Assembly: GCA_951394405.1 (NCBI GenBank)
Contig: OX596336.1
Span: 310,001 to 374,000, forward strand
Reading direction: 5' to 3'
DNA: 64,000 bases
DNA from: Coprinellus micaceus
Taxonomy: Eukaryota; Basidiomycota; Agaricomycetes; Agaricales; Psathyrellaceae
Shown in pieces: positions 33,952 to 44,845 of this stretch (position 1 is its first letter; each line of letters opens with the position of its first letter). The notes under the pieces were generated by a model. It was given only the letters and a program-made list of their open reading frames with translations. It was not told the DNA's origin and ran no database searches. Position numbers and translations under genes: made by a program.

Positions 33952-34820
33952 GGTTGCCAGAACACGATCGTGTGCCCAGCCCTTCTGGCATACTCGAGGT
34001 GAGTGCAGTCTTGCTGTATCACCCCTCGAGCCCCGAGAGAAAGGGATAACCTGACGCCGTATACAGTCACATCTCGCCGTATCCACCCCTGAAACGCACG
34101 GAACCTCCACCTCGCGGATAAGACTCGGAGCACTCCGGAACGTCCAAACGACTAGGAGGGGGATCCGACCGGAGTTACTGTGCTGCTCATTGCCACAATA
34201 TGGGTTTTGAGGCTTCAGCGTTGGGAATGCACGGCAGTCAACATTGTCCAAGTAGTAAATCATACACAATGGCGACAGAGATAGGCGAGTCAGGAATGTG
34301 TGGGTTTCGTCAGTTTAAGGAATTCCTCGATAGTGTAATTGTACGAGTTCACTCTCCCCGACAATTCTCGCAGCGCAACAACAATGGTAATTAATTGATG
34401 GATTACTTGGCCTTGGATTGGATTTACGAGTGTTATTACCAAGCGCAGCGAGTCCAGTACTTAATGAGACCCACGTCGGTTTCACTGCAGTACACTGACA
34501 AAAGGCTGGCCGCTGGTTTCCCTATACTCACCAAATACTCGCTTCGGCTTCGGAAGTCGCTTGGAAATAGTGACTACAGGATGTGATCATACATCTCTAC
34601 AGTATGGCGGGTGAGTTACTCTGGAGGGAGGATCCAATGCAACGGACCGTCCGCATTTGATGACGCATTAGGCGCCCAGTGCCACTGGTGTTCGGGGTCC
34701 GCCATCAGATTCCCCATTTAGATCCCGCCTTGATTCCGATTGGCGACGGCACCGGTTCACCCCTGACCACCACCATCTCGTCCATCCCCTCCCCTCCCCC
34801 TCGTACGGATACCCATACAA
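33952..34820. other. Intergenic region between CC14 and CC15
   Basis: No gene supported; contains the CC15 promoter motif at 34668-34678. Confidence 0.4.
34668..34678 (+). promoter_or_regulatory. GCGCCC promoter motif of CC15
   Basis: TTAGGCGCCCA, 143 bases before the CC15 ATG. Confidence 0.5.
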
Positions 34821-36026
34821 ATGGACGAAATACAACATTTGCGTGGTGAGATCGCAGAACTGAAGGTCCAGCGGCAAGATTACCGGGAACTGAAGAACTT
34901 CCACCTGGCTGAAGCGATAAAGTGGAAGGAAGAGGCAGAGAGGGCGAGCGCTGAGACGAGTCAGGTGTCGGAGAGACTGGAGAAGTCGCGAGAGGTGGCG
35001 AGAGCTCTAGAGGAGGACCTACAGGTGGCTAGGAACGAGAAGAAAAAGGCCGAGGAGGAGTCGCAGCGCTTTGCACGGCTACATCAGTTGACAAACGCGA
35101 CATGGAAGGCTACAGCGGGGAAGTTGGAGTCAGAAAACGAGCGCCTGCGGGCTCAGCTGAGACAGAAAGATGCTCGGATTGACGGGTATGCCCAACAGTC
35201 TAAGACCTCTTCGATCGCCACGACCGGACTTCAGGAGCAGCTTCAGAAAGCGACCAGCGAAGTGGACATCCTTCAGGAACGTATTCGAGAAGCCGAGTCT
35301 TGCCTTCAAGTCGCGGAGTCGGGGATGGAGCAATACCGCCTCGACCACGACAAGCTGGAGAAGGAGTTGGAGATTGTTCGGAGGAGGGCCGAGGATGCTG
35401 AAGCCACGATAGGCGAATCGCCAAGGGTATGTGCGGTGTAATTCTTTGTGGGTCAGCCGGATTCTCATATCTCCGCCGTTCCTTGGAAAGAAACGCCGCA
35501 GGAAGACGACTATAGGACCCTCGACCAGTCGCATAGGCTTGGAAGAGGCGCTTGACTTGGAGACGGTACAGAAGATGAGAAAGGCATTCATGGCCGTCTA
35601 TCACGCCGTAACGAATTGCAAGGCCCCGGATGGGCGGATACGCTGCGAGGCCTTCCGTAAATTGCCTAACAAAGAGGTCAGTTTCCCTACTCCGCCTTTT
35701 CGATCGATATTGAGAGATTCTATTTTCCACAGACACATCCCGGATACCACAGGGCCATCACTCAGCCCGTCTCTCTCTATCACATCCAGCAGCGGGTAAA
35801 CAGCGGCGTTTTCTACCGAAGCGTCGAGACGTTCAGAAAGGACTTCCATAGAATGTTCTACAACGCCACTAAATACTACGGGGTCGGCTCTCAGGAAGCT
35901 ATCGACGCGGACGAGCTCGAAAACACATTCATCACTTCTTTTGTCGCTAATTTCTACGATACGGACTTGCCTGGTGCCGCCCAGTATTTATCCTTGGTTC
36001 CCAAGAGCGTCGTCGGACAGCAGTAG
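34821..36026 (+). CDS. CC15: coiled-coil protein fused to a bromodomain
   Basis: Three exons, 34821-35426, 35491-35676 and 35733-36026, encode 361 residues in one frame. Residues 1-202 are a family coiled coil starting MDEIQHLRGEIAELKVQRQDYREL. Exon 2 opens with KRRRK (203-207), in the position where other members carry their basic tail. A bromodomain follows (about 220-340), with RKLPNKETHPGYHRAITQPVSL, IQQRVNSGVFYRSVETF, DFHRMFYNATKYYGVGSQEAIDADEL. Bromodomains read acetyl-lysine in histones and other proteins. The conserved Asn of the usual YN pair is replaced by Tyr313 (KYYGVGS), so binding may be altered. The linear fusion to a chromatin domain is the best clue to where this family acts. 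Confidence 0.85.
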
Positions 36027-37118
36027 CGCCAATCTACTCTGAGGGTCTTCGGTCAAGTGCTCACCGTATCCCAGATGACTGGCGTTCGCTCTGCAGATCA
36101 GAACTTGTTTCTTCCCCAAAGGTGCCGCTCTCACAGCACGGACTATCATTCGAAGGAACGAACACGACTCGTTCAAGCTCCCCTCACCGGCCTGCGAATG
36201 TAGCTGGAGTCGAAGGGCGATGAACTCCATGGGCCGATGGAGTAACTGTCGAGGAAGGCGAGCGGGATGGACGAGCAGGATTCGAACCCTACGAACTTGG
36301 GGAGGGTGTCGGGAGGGTGTTCGATGGAATTGCGATGAATCCCGGCCAACATTTCCAAAACGCTTATGCATACCACCGACTGTCGGGGGGGTCAAAGGGT
36401 CAAAATCGAAGACCGCCCAAATCTATGAGTCGAAGGAGAGTTGCCGAGCAAGGAACAGGGTTGGCAAGTCGGGTCGGGATATGAGGGGCAATCGAGGAGG
36501 AATCGAATCGAGTTGTTGTGTGGGCGTATGGAGCCTATGAAGATGGTGTTTGGTTTTGTTCGGATCTCGACCTATTGACGATGTCCGTTGAATATTCCTC
36601 TGTCAATGACCCCTTCAAACTTCCCGTTCGACCGTGAACCCGACGCTCAACAATTTCGGTATTTGTGCGGGAGCTTTCCCCGAGACAGGGCTGCTAGCAG
36701 AAACACGAGGAATCGAAAACTTGAAGAAAATTATGTCAATACGAGATCTTTGGCCTTTCGGTATGTTTTAGATGGCGAGCCTCGCTGCTGGATCACTTAA
36801 CTAACAACCCCCCAGGACGAAGAGCGGGAGCCCCCGGTTGATGAGCATCACCAACTTGCGTATTCTCCCGTCACACCTTCATTCGTCAGTGGATCCAGCT
36901 CGTATAGATCATCTGCGAAGAGAAATCTGCGCCAATGAGTGGCTCGCTTTCGTCTTCGGAGAGATCGAAATCCTAGAGCATGACCCCAGTATACGGTTGC
37001 GTGATCAACCTTTTTTGACTACCGCGGCGCCCCTCTGAGCCCCAATGAATCCGAACGCCGTACAGTATTTCTCGAGAATAATATAACCTGTCTTCCTTGA
37101 GCGCATGGTGACGGCCGT
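36027..37118. other. Region between CC15 and CC16 with a possible gene relic
   Basis: One good-looking intron lies at 36761-36815 (GTATGT, CTAAC branch, CCCAG). It is followed by a short open stretch DEEREPPVDEHHQLAYSPV and SSAKRNLRQ, then a stop, which resembles the Ser-rich basic tail exon of family members. The frame upstream is broken, and no coiled-coil start is seen. This may be the remains of another family gene. Nothing else is supported. Confidence 0.3.
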
Positions 37119-37128
37119 TAGGCGCCCA
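37119..37128 (+). promoter_or_regulatory. GCGCCC promoter motif of CC16
   Basis: TTAGGCGCCC(A), 116 bases before the CC16 ATG. Confidence 0.5.
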
Positions 37129-37234
37129 GACGACAGTACCAGGGGTCCGACAGTTGGTCCGTGCTAAATCCGGGGTCCTGACGCGTCAAGGAAGCGCTCC
37201 GCCCCTGGCGTAGGGTTCGTGTTTGCCTCTCGCC

Positions 37235-37919
37235 ATGCCTTTCACCTCTGATCTCTGCCTTGAATCGTCTACAACCTCGATAGAGATTTCGTCGCTGCGC
37301 GCCGAGGTCAAGGAGCTGAAGACCCAGAAAAAGGAGCTGAGGAGGCTCAACACATTCCACGAAGCGGAAGAGTCGAGGTTGAAGGGGGAAGTGGAGACAG
37401 CGAAAGGGGAGGCTAAGGCGGCTCAAGTTTACTCCGAAAGCCTTAGCCGACACGTCGATAAGCTCAAGGATCGAGAAGCAAAGTTCAAGCAGGATTTGAA
37501 GGAGGCCAGAGCGGAGATCGAGCAGCTCAAGGCGCAGAACGAAATTGGGAAGGTATTGGATGAGATCGGGACGGCCGTCGAAGAACGACGTTTGAAAGCG
37601 AAAGAAGTCAGCTCGTGCGAGGTACGCTCCAGAACAAATTCTGTTATCATAGCCCCACATACTCATACTCGAATACCAGCTCGATCAGGCTAGCCCTTCT
37701 TCGGACGCATGTCCGGAGACTGTCAATGGGGCGGGGAAGGTCACTCGGAAGAGGCCTGCCAGCTGGTTGAACACGAATTCCCGGCTCGGGTACTCGGATA
37801 GCTCCCCTTTATATAGACCCCCAACTCGTGGAACCACAACACGCAGCACCTTTCGATGCAAGCCGTACGACTCACGGTTTGCTGCCTGGGGATCGTCCTC
37901 GAGGACAGCGAAGAAATGA
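37235..37919 (+). CDS. CC16: short coiled-coil protein with Arg-rich tail
   Basis: Two exons, 37235-37621 and 37680-37919, encode 208 residues. The ATG gives MPFTSDLCLESSTTSIEI, and the signature SSLRAEVKELKTQKKELRRL follows. The coil ends near VEERRLKAKE. Exon 2 carries VTRKRPASW and a Ser/Arg/Tyr-rich end finishing SSRTAKK, an unusual tail but again basic. The intron (GTACGC to ATACCAG, 58 bases) keeps the frame. Confidence 0.75.
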
Positions 37920-38887
37920 AAGAGCACCCAGTAAATCTATTCTTCCCCATCTTTACCCTCACAACTTCTGATTCAGTTTGAACAACAGACTCAATCCTGG
38001 CCATCAACGCTCGCTCGGATTCCCATTTGTCAGTGTAGTTACCGGTATGTACCTTGTACGGCATACGCCAAATCGGAGGCTGGACCTTCACCTCGTCAAT
38101 CCGACATTATGCTGAAATGGATACCCCTTCCTCGCTTTATTCCGGGCAAAGTAGTCCGGTTCACCCATTTAGGCGCCCAAATCACTGCCAATCGGCTGTG
38201 GTGACAAATCATGCGCTGCAGCGTGCCGCGATTCTCAGCGCATACACTGACTTAGACATGAATACAAGTGGAGCCAGACGCTCTCCTCACCAGGCACGCT
38301 CGCAGGCGAGGCTAGAGCCGTCGAAGCAAGATTAGCGATTAGAAAAGGGAGGACAAAAGAGGGTTAACAAGTGAGAAACCATTAAATTAAAGAAGGTCGT
38401 CAACCCCTCATCACCGCTGCCGTTCGCTCAGTCAACTCAGAGATGACTCGCACCTCTGGCGTTGGACATTTTGTTCGCGTTCATGATCAGAGCGGCAATG
38501 TCACATAGCAGTTCTGTATTTTAGGAAATCAACTGAAACGTGTTATCCGCAACGTTTACCGACGCTTCCATGGTGAATCGTTCGACCAGAGATGGTATCT
38601 TCATTTATGGAATTCAACCCTACGCATGCCCAACCCCGGGTAGCGTGGGGGAGACAAGGTCATGAATTAATTTTGACCTAGAAAGCATTGAAATCAGTTT
38701 CAAATAGATGCCATGAATACGTAGCCCTCCTGGTCAAGCAGATGCAACACTGTATATAGTCGTTGGTCTGGTCCATTCCATGTCGTCTCATCTATATCGC
38801 GCTACATTGAATACACTATCTATATCACATTGTACATCCTCTAAGCCCGACCTGCATCGCGAATCGGTCCTCGTCCAATGTCAGGCT
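37920..38887. other. Intergenic region between CC16 and CC17
   Basis: About 1 kb without a supported gene. A consensus promoter motif TTAGGCGCCCA stands at 38168-38178 with no gene behind it, possibly left from a lost family member. Confidence 0.4.
38168..38178 (+). promoter_or_regulatory. Orphan GCGCCC motif
   Basis: TTAGGCGCCCA with no coding region detectable in the next 500 bases. Confidence 0.35.
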
Positions 38888-38898
38888 TTAAGCGCCCA
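38888..38898 (+). promoter_or_regulatory. GCGCCC promoter motif of CC17
   Basis: TTAAGCGCCCA, about 180 bases before the CC17 ATG. Confidence 0.5.
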
Positions 38899-39075
38899 AG
38901 ACCTGCCGAGCCGCCGGCGGTCCCCCGGATCAATGGTACCGGAAGGGCGCTGCGGCTGTCATCACTCAGTTCAAACATCCTCTTGCCTTCGTTCCACCCC
39001 GTCTCCCTCGTCGGATCCGCCTCCTCCCCTTTCTCCATCCCCTACGCTTCCGCCTGAGCCCCCTTGAGCGCGAAC

Positions 39076-39752
39076 ATGGATGAAGCCAAGGCCCTGCGTG
39101 CAGAAATCGAGGAACTCAAGCAGCAGCGACAGGAACTGAGGCAGCTGAATGTATACCGGGAATCCGAAGTAGCGAAACTCAAGGAGGAGGTGGAGGAAGC
39201 GAAGAAAGCTCAGACCAAGGTGGACCAACTCGCGAAGGTCGTAGATACGATGAGGGCGAGGGAGCTGGAGTTGAAGGAGGAGAAGGGGAAGATGGAGGGG
39301 GTGATGCGGCGAATGGAGAAGGAACAAAGTAAAGTGAAGGGGGAGGATGAGAAGAACAAAGGCCTATTGATAGCAGGCGTTCAGCGACAAATGGAACTGG
39401 AAGGGAAGATCAACGCGCTGGAAGCCAGCCATAAAATTGATCTGGCAGCAAGGGCGACCGAAATTGCTCGCTTGAACGCGGGATTGCAAGTAGCGGAAGA
39501 GGATGCCAAGAACTATCGTCAGAAGTGGAAGGATCTGGGGGGAAGGCCCATGCTTCGTATCACTGTTAGTAGCCATCACATTTCTGCATTCCTTCTCGGC
39601 CTTCCATCTCACCTCTGCGATAACAGAAGGGCCCGATTGATATGGACTCATCTGACCCAGACTGCCCACCACTACTGGCAAAGCCAAGGCCAAAGCGGAA
39701 ACCTACGTCGGCTGCTGAACCGTCTACCGCAACTAAGAAGTCAAAGACGTAG
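39076..39752 (+). CDS. CC17: coiled-coil protein with bipartite basic tail
   Basis: Two exons, 39076-39564 and 39627-39752, encode 204 residues. It begins MDEAKALRAEIEELKQQRQELRQL; exon 1 (163 codons) is coiled coil with KVDQLAKVVDTMRARELEL. Exon 2 (126 bases) starts KGPIDMDSSDPD and ends PKRK-x11-ATKKSKT. CC5 matches it in signature, coil, junction position and the exact length of exon 2, so CC5 and CC17 are duplicates on opposite arms, and CC4 is a third, dead copy. The intron starts GTTAGT and ends GATAACAG. Nuclear location is inferred from the tail. Confidence 0.85.
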
Positions 39753-40638
39753 CTGGTTTGATGTAAGTGTCTCTCTTCTACTGATTCTGCGCCCTAGTAT
39801 TGACCTTTTCACTTCAGAACTCCATAGCCTTTCCCCCATGTTTCATCTGTACCAGTATGACCGACGGAACCCCCGCAACCGAAATGAAGACAACCCACGG
39901 ATTAGCTGTAGACTATAAGATAAACATCGTACCGGGCTGCTGATGGACAAGTGAGTTTCGCTCGTGGGTCAACCATCTCGTTGTAAACCGAACGGCATTT
40001 TGACCCTAGCTCCAGTTGTAGTTCACCCTCAATCAATAATTACCCCTTCACCTGCGCGGCACCCGTGGCGATGATCAACTGCGTTCGGGGACCAAAAGCT
40101 CACGCTTTAGCGAAGGGTCCTCCGAAGTCGCCGCTTTGTGAGTTGCCCCCTCTCCAACGCCCGTCCGTGAAACTTACGTCTCTTTAGACCCCGAGGTAGG
40201 TTGAAACCGGCAAAGCCAATTCGAAGCCTCTTAGTCATTCCGGTTGGGGATCTTTCATCCAACATATCCTTGGGTATATGGTGCTGAACCGACCCCGCTT
40301 TCTCAGTCTCTGTGAAACGAGGCTGAGCTCCGAGGACCGAGTACAGTCTATAAGTCTTGAGCGTGATTCGTCCAATGTTTCTCGCTTTTTCGACGCACCG
40401 GGTTCTCTCTCGATCTCCCGCATTAATTGCTGGTTGGCGGTGGTGTAGGAGTAAATCCACTCGCTCTACTTTGCGTATCAGGTGAGCCCCTACATGTCTT
40501 GAAGTACCCACCCTGACGTGGCCCCTGCATTCCTAGATTGTTCTAGTACGATCGTGGAAAACGCCTCACCCCTATATAAAAACTGGGTCAGACACACAGT
40601 AAGCTGAAACAACTCACCTCATCCTCGATGTGACCATC
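39753..40638. other. Intergenic region between CC17 and CC18
   Basis: No gene supported. A TATA box candidate CTATATAAAA is at 40572-40581. Confidence 0.45.
40572..40581 (+). promoter_or_regulatory. TATA box of CC18
   Basis: CTATATAAAA about 58-67 bases before the CC18 ATG. CC18 has no GCGCCC motif, so it may use this core promoter instead. Confidence 0.55.
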
Positions 40639-41787
40639 ATGAGCAACGACACCGCAACCGCTGTCCTTCCCCCCGATCTCACCCGAGCCGCCATTAACAA
40701 TCTCCAGGCGACGGTCGAACAGCAGAATACCGAATTGCGAACCCTCAAGCAGCGATGGCAGATGGATACGTACGAATGGAGGCTCCAGAAGACCGAGCTG
40801 AGGCAGTTGGCGGAGCTGCAAAGGAAGGAATGTGAGCGGTTGAGGGCGGAATGCGTACGGGTTGGGCAGGATAGTGTGAGGTTGAAGGAGCAAAATTCGA
40901 TGGTGGGTAGAGAGGTTGCGGGGATGCGGGAGAAAGTAGGCGTGGCAGAGAAGTTGGCGAAGGGTCTGAAGGACGCGTTGAAGAGGGCAGATGGAAGAGA
41001 GGGGAAATTGAAGGAGGAGTTGGATGATGCTCACCGGGCGGAAGAGAGTTTAAAGAGTGGGATCATCAAGGCCGAAGATGATGCGATATCGTCGAAGGAG
41101 CGCTTTTTGCATATCGCGAAAGCAGCAGGTCAGGACGAAGAGGAGAGGAGAAGGCTGGTATCCAAGGTGAAGTTGCTGGAAGGCAAAGAGGAGAAGGCAG
41201 AGGAGGCGTGTCAGGTGGCGTTATCAGAGGCGAGCCATCGGCTCAAGCTGTCGGAGGATAAGAAGGCAAGTATGAGTGCGGATTTGCAGGCGGTCAAAAG
41301 GGATGGTCGAGAGTTGAGGGGGAGGAACTATGAGCTAGAGAACAACCTCTCAAAGAAGGGGGATTTGGTGCGTACACTTCCTCAAGATCTGTTCGGTTCC
41401 TCGGGTTTCCTAATCGTGGATCGATAGGTCAAGAAGCTCAAGACTCAACTGCGGGTGGAGAAAGACGAAGTGGCGGAGTATAGGAGGCAAAACGAGAAAC
41501 TGCGGGAGAAGGTGCGGAACGGAAGAGAGGCGAGTTTCACTCTGTTTCGGCATGGGTGCTTGGCGTTGACGTAGGCTGGTCGGTTTCAGGCACTCAGTAT
41601 GGGTGGGCTGGTTCCGGCCGATACATTACCGACTGGACCTTGCTCAAAGGCGAGGAGTGCTCCGTCGAAGGGGACGGTCAAGTCTACAGCATCGCCGTCC
41701 AAGAGGAAGGTACCCTCGCAGCCTGACGACGCGTTTTTCGATGCGCCGAGGAACGCGTCGAAGAAACAGAGGCGTTCTACCTGTTGA
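40639..41787 (+). CDS. CC18: coiled-coil protein with KKQRR tail
   Basis: Three exons, 40639-41367, 41428-41529 and 41590-41787, encode 342 residues. The protein begins MSNDTATAVLPPDLTRAAIN. A coiled coil of more than 230 residues contains the variant signature LQKTELRQLAELQRKE. Exon 2 (34 codons) is also coil. Exon 3 is Ser/Pro/Lys-rich, with SPSKRK-x15-SKKQRRST, a bipartite nuclear-type motif. The second intron appears to be of the GC-AG class (GAG|GCGAGT ... TTTCAG), because no GT donor keeps the frame. The signature lies further in (about residue 55) than in other members, so this is a divergent type. Confidence 0.78.
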
Positions 41788-42171
41788 GCCCGGGTGTGGT
41801 GAAGTACCAATTTCGAGTTCGATGTCTTGATTCGCGACGCATCCACTTCGTTTCCTCATTCTCACATTCGGGCCGTCAGCCCCCTTGCCGTCTGCTCTTC
41901 GTCTTCCACCATTTTCTGCAGTCGGCTTTGTATGAGTACCCGTACTCTTTGTGCATTGTTCACCCATTGTTCCGGTTGTCAATGTGGGAGTGGCTTCACA
42001 GTGTCGCCTTGTTACGTTCAATGGGTATCGATGACTCGAGAGGCACTGTGCCACTCACATGCTCCTTTATTACCCCTCGTCCCCAAGGCCACACATCTTT
42101 AACCTCTCCCCCCTTCGTCAATCCCGCCACACGCCGCCTCACTTCACCACCCTCACCGACGTCAGTCTATA

Positions 42172-42759
42172 ATGTCCCTGGATCATGAAATCCTCCACGC
42201 CGTCCTAGTCGAGCTCGAAGAGACCAAGGACCAGAACAAAGATCTTCGGAGGATGAACCATGTGCACGAGTTGGATGTCCACGTGTTGAGGGAAGCACTT
42301 AATGCCACCAAGAACGAGAGTCGATTTGCCCGAGACCACGCCGATGAAATCATAGCCACGAACCTACGTGAAATCGAGGCCCTTCAGCAACAAAACCGAT
42401 ACCTCATTCGACGGTGCCAAGAACCGAAGCGCTCTGACGACGAACAAGAGAACGATTTTCGGATCCTCTCGAACGCTTTGAGGAATAGAGGGGACGATGC
42501 TCGACGCGCTACTGAACGCGCCAATAGGTTGGCGGTGGAGAACGAGGGGCTTCGTCAACGGAAGAGCTTGACCCCGGAGCAGTACGAACTAGTAAACGAG
42601 ATGATAGTGACCCTACAGAGGACAACCACTCTCTTGTTGAGGAACCAAGGTGTCGACTCGTTTACCGACGTCCCAGGTGCGAAGAGCTGGGATGACGTGA
42701 GGCACATGCTCGAGGCGATGAAGCACGCTCTTAACGATTCGGGTGTTCCTGGGGCGTAG
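42172..42759 (+). CDS. CC19: coiled-coil protein with C-terminal NQGV module
   Basis: A single exon of 195 residues. It begins MSLDHEILHAVLVELEETKDQNKDLRRM and is coiled coil to about residue 135 (RRATERANRLAVENEGLRQ). The C-terminal helical module carries LLLRNQGVDSFTDVPG and DDVRHMLEAMKHALNDSG. It corresponds to CC2 on the other arm (LVENERLRQ, LRNHGVGQVTD, ILDALEEVLNHA). There is no basic tail, so unlike simple members it may need a partner to reach the nucleus, if it does. The upstream 380 bases after CC18 hold no GCGCCC motif and no other feature. Confidence 0.8.
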   Translation: MSLDHEILHAVLVELEETKDQNKDLRRMNHVHELDVHVLREALNATKNESRFARDHADEIIATNLREIEALQQQNRYLIRRCQEPKRSDDEQENDFRILSNALRNRGDDARRATERANRLAVENEGLRQRKSLTPEQYELVNEMIVTLQRTTTLLLRNQGVDSFTDVPGAKSWDDVRHMLEAMKHALNDSGVPGA

Positions 42760-43515
42760 GGTTGCACAGGATTCGGCAGTTCACCCGACAGGAGCTATTC
42801 CCAAACACAGTGCCGCCTTCTTTCCGCCATCCCAGTTTAACCGTGAACCGTTCGGAGTGCTATCCTCTGTTACCCTCGCAACCCCAGGCGCTTGTTTTTC
42901 CCCGTTTCCTGCGTCTTGTTCATATGCACTTCCTTTGTATTTCTGCCGTTTAGTCGACCCTCGTGTCCGCGTTAATAACGACCCCCCGTTCCCACCTCAA
43001 TCCTAGGGTTTTTTCTTTTCTTTTCAATATTCTCTCAAACCCCCGGCTCACGAGTCATCGGACCTCCTCCTACTCCAAGTCCCCACATCGACCCATGGAT
43101 AAGGGAGCCCATGCATAGAGATCGTTGCAATGGACCCGCGGTTTCCGACACCGCCTCTAGTGATTCACTAAAGCGTACAAAGGTGACCGTTCACCAGCAG
43201 GACGCCACCTGCCATAACGCGGTTCACATTACAAGGAAATCATGGTTTCTCCACTCGCTATGTACATTGTGTCAGATGTTAACAGATGGTTTGTATTTTC
43301 CCAATGTAACAAAGAAGAACAAATGAATGGTGGCGAAAACAAACCCCCTGACACGCGTTCCATAACGTGTCCCCACTGGGAGCCTTGCGGTTTTCCTACA
43401 GTGTCGGCCTGCGCGTATATAGGAAGTTACTTGGGTGAGTGTCGAAGGCGCCACACCATCCCCTCCCGTACAGCCATCCAGCATCTCCACAAACGCTACA
43501 CCCGCCCTCCAGACC
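42760..43515. other. Intergenic region between CC19 and CC20
   Basis: No gene supported. TATATAGG at 43416-43423, about 100 bases before the CC20 ATG, is a likely TATA box; the related GGATATAGGGAG precedes CC22. Confidence 0.45.
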
Positions 43516-44175
43516 ATGTGCCCATACGATGAACTTCAAAGCAGCTATGAAGAGCTTCAAAGACGCGTCACTATCTACAAGTTGGAAATGGCGAGGTTGA
43601 AGGAGGAACTAGAGGCCGCAGTATGCGATGCGAAAGAGGCCAACGAAAACGCGGTCAATTTCTGGGGAGAGACCAACGTTCTGACGGCCCAACTGGAAGT
43701 CAGCAAGAACAAATGTCAAACTGCGATCGACCATGCACTGGAGGTCATGGTCGAGAACAAGAGGCAAGGCGCAGAGATTGAGGGGCAAGGCGTGGAGATT
43801 GAGAGGCAAGGCTTGGAAATCCAGAGGCAGCGCACGGAGATTGAGAGGGAAGGCGAGGAGGTCCGGAGGCAGCGCATGGAGATTGAGCAAAAAGACGAGG
43901 AAATCCAGAAGCACCGCACGGAGATCGAGCAGAAAGACGTGGAAATCCAGAACCTATGTGCCGAGAACGTGCAACTACGCGCTCAACAACAAACCGAAGA
44001 AGACGGCCAGCTATTTGACAGGCTTGCAGCAATTTGCGGAATCTACACAGCACGCCTTTTATGGAGCCAGGTTATTGAAATGGGCGGTAGCGTTCTCGAG
44101 GGGAAGAGAAGGGAGGACATGCAGCATTTGGTTGAAGGGCTTGAGCATGACGGTTTGGTGGAGGTTTGGCTGTGA
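43516..44175 (+). CDS. CC20: coiled-coil protein with nine heptad repeats and SQVI module
   Basis: A single exon of 219 residues, starting MCPYDELQSSYEELQRRVTI. The coil includes nine consecutive 7-residue units of the form EIERQG-x, EIQRQR-x, EIEQKD-x at residues 86-148. After NLCAENVQLRAQQQTEED comes the conserved helical module (LLWSQVIEMGG, EDMQHLVEGLEHDG). CC22 is a close paralogue but has only five heptads. An open frame continues upstream without an ATG, so the start at 43516 is the first usable one. No basic tail is present. Confidence 0.8.
   Translation: MCPYDELQSSYEELQRRVTIYKLEMARLKEELEAAVCDAKEANENAVNFWGETNVLTAQLEVSKNKCQTAIDHALEVMVENKRQGAEIEGQGVEIERQGLEIQRQRTEIEREGEEVRRQRMEIEQKDEEIQKHRTEIEQKDVEIQNLCAENVQLRAQQQTEEDGQLFDRLAAICGIYTARLLWSQVIEMGGSVLEGKRREDMQHLVEGLEHDGLVEVWL
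43771..43959 (+). repeat. 21-base minisatellite encoding heptads in CC20
   Basis: Nine tandem 21-base units, GAGATTGAGAGGCAAGGC-like, in phase with the reading frame, each encoding one coiled-coil heptad. CC22 has about five such units, showing copy-number change by whole heptads. Confidence 0.8.
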
Positions 44176-44845
44176 ATCGTGACGAGTGCCTCGTGGGTTT
44201 CTATATTCCCCTTTGGATGTGTGCCACCGCTGACGCCCATTTCAGATTGTCGTTCTGAGATCCTTTCTTCATTCTCTACACGCCGATATACCCCCACCGA
44301 TTACCTCACGTTACTGCCTTTCTGTACCTATCCTCCCTTTTGAAAGGAATAAACCACATCTGCGCTCCTTCCTCGACCGCCTCTACGGCTTGGTTTGGCT
44401 CCTTCACCCGGACCCTAGCTAAGGTCGGGTTAGAACTCGTACTCCGTAGGGCTATGATATCGCACCCCAGCTCCCGACCGTTGACTTCGTACCTAATTAG
44501 TAATATGTACCTTCTTGGGAGCGCGACCGTAGGGCCTAGGCCCACCAGTAGCTGACACTTTTTTCCATAAAACCCTTACAGCTGTCTGCTGGGGGTTTTC
44601 CAAAATTCACCTTTCTGTCTGAGGGGCTTCCAAAGGGCGTCCATCAAAGTGCAATTTGCATAATTTTGCAAAAGCCGGAAATAATTGCTACTTGGGTGGT
44701 GCTTCTCTTCCGAATGTAGCAGAGACATTATTTGTGATGTGATCAAGTCCAACATACCACTGTATGTTGGGCAAATCAAACAAACCCAAATTTACGTTGT
44801 GGGCTCTCGAAAACATCCTCAAATGGGCTCAAATAAATTTCATTC
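44176..44845. other. A/T-rich intergenic region between CC20 and CC21
   Basis: The stretch 44570-44840 is clearly richer in A/T than the surroundings and includes GCAATTTGCATAATTTTGC, but no terminal repeats or coding remains were recognised. Nothing else is supported. Confidence 0.4.

Noticed and set aside
44570..44840. A small A/T-rich transposon (MITE)
   Set aside because: No convincing terminal inverted repeats or target duplication could be found at its edges.
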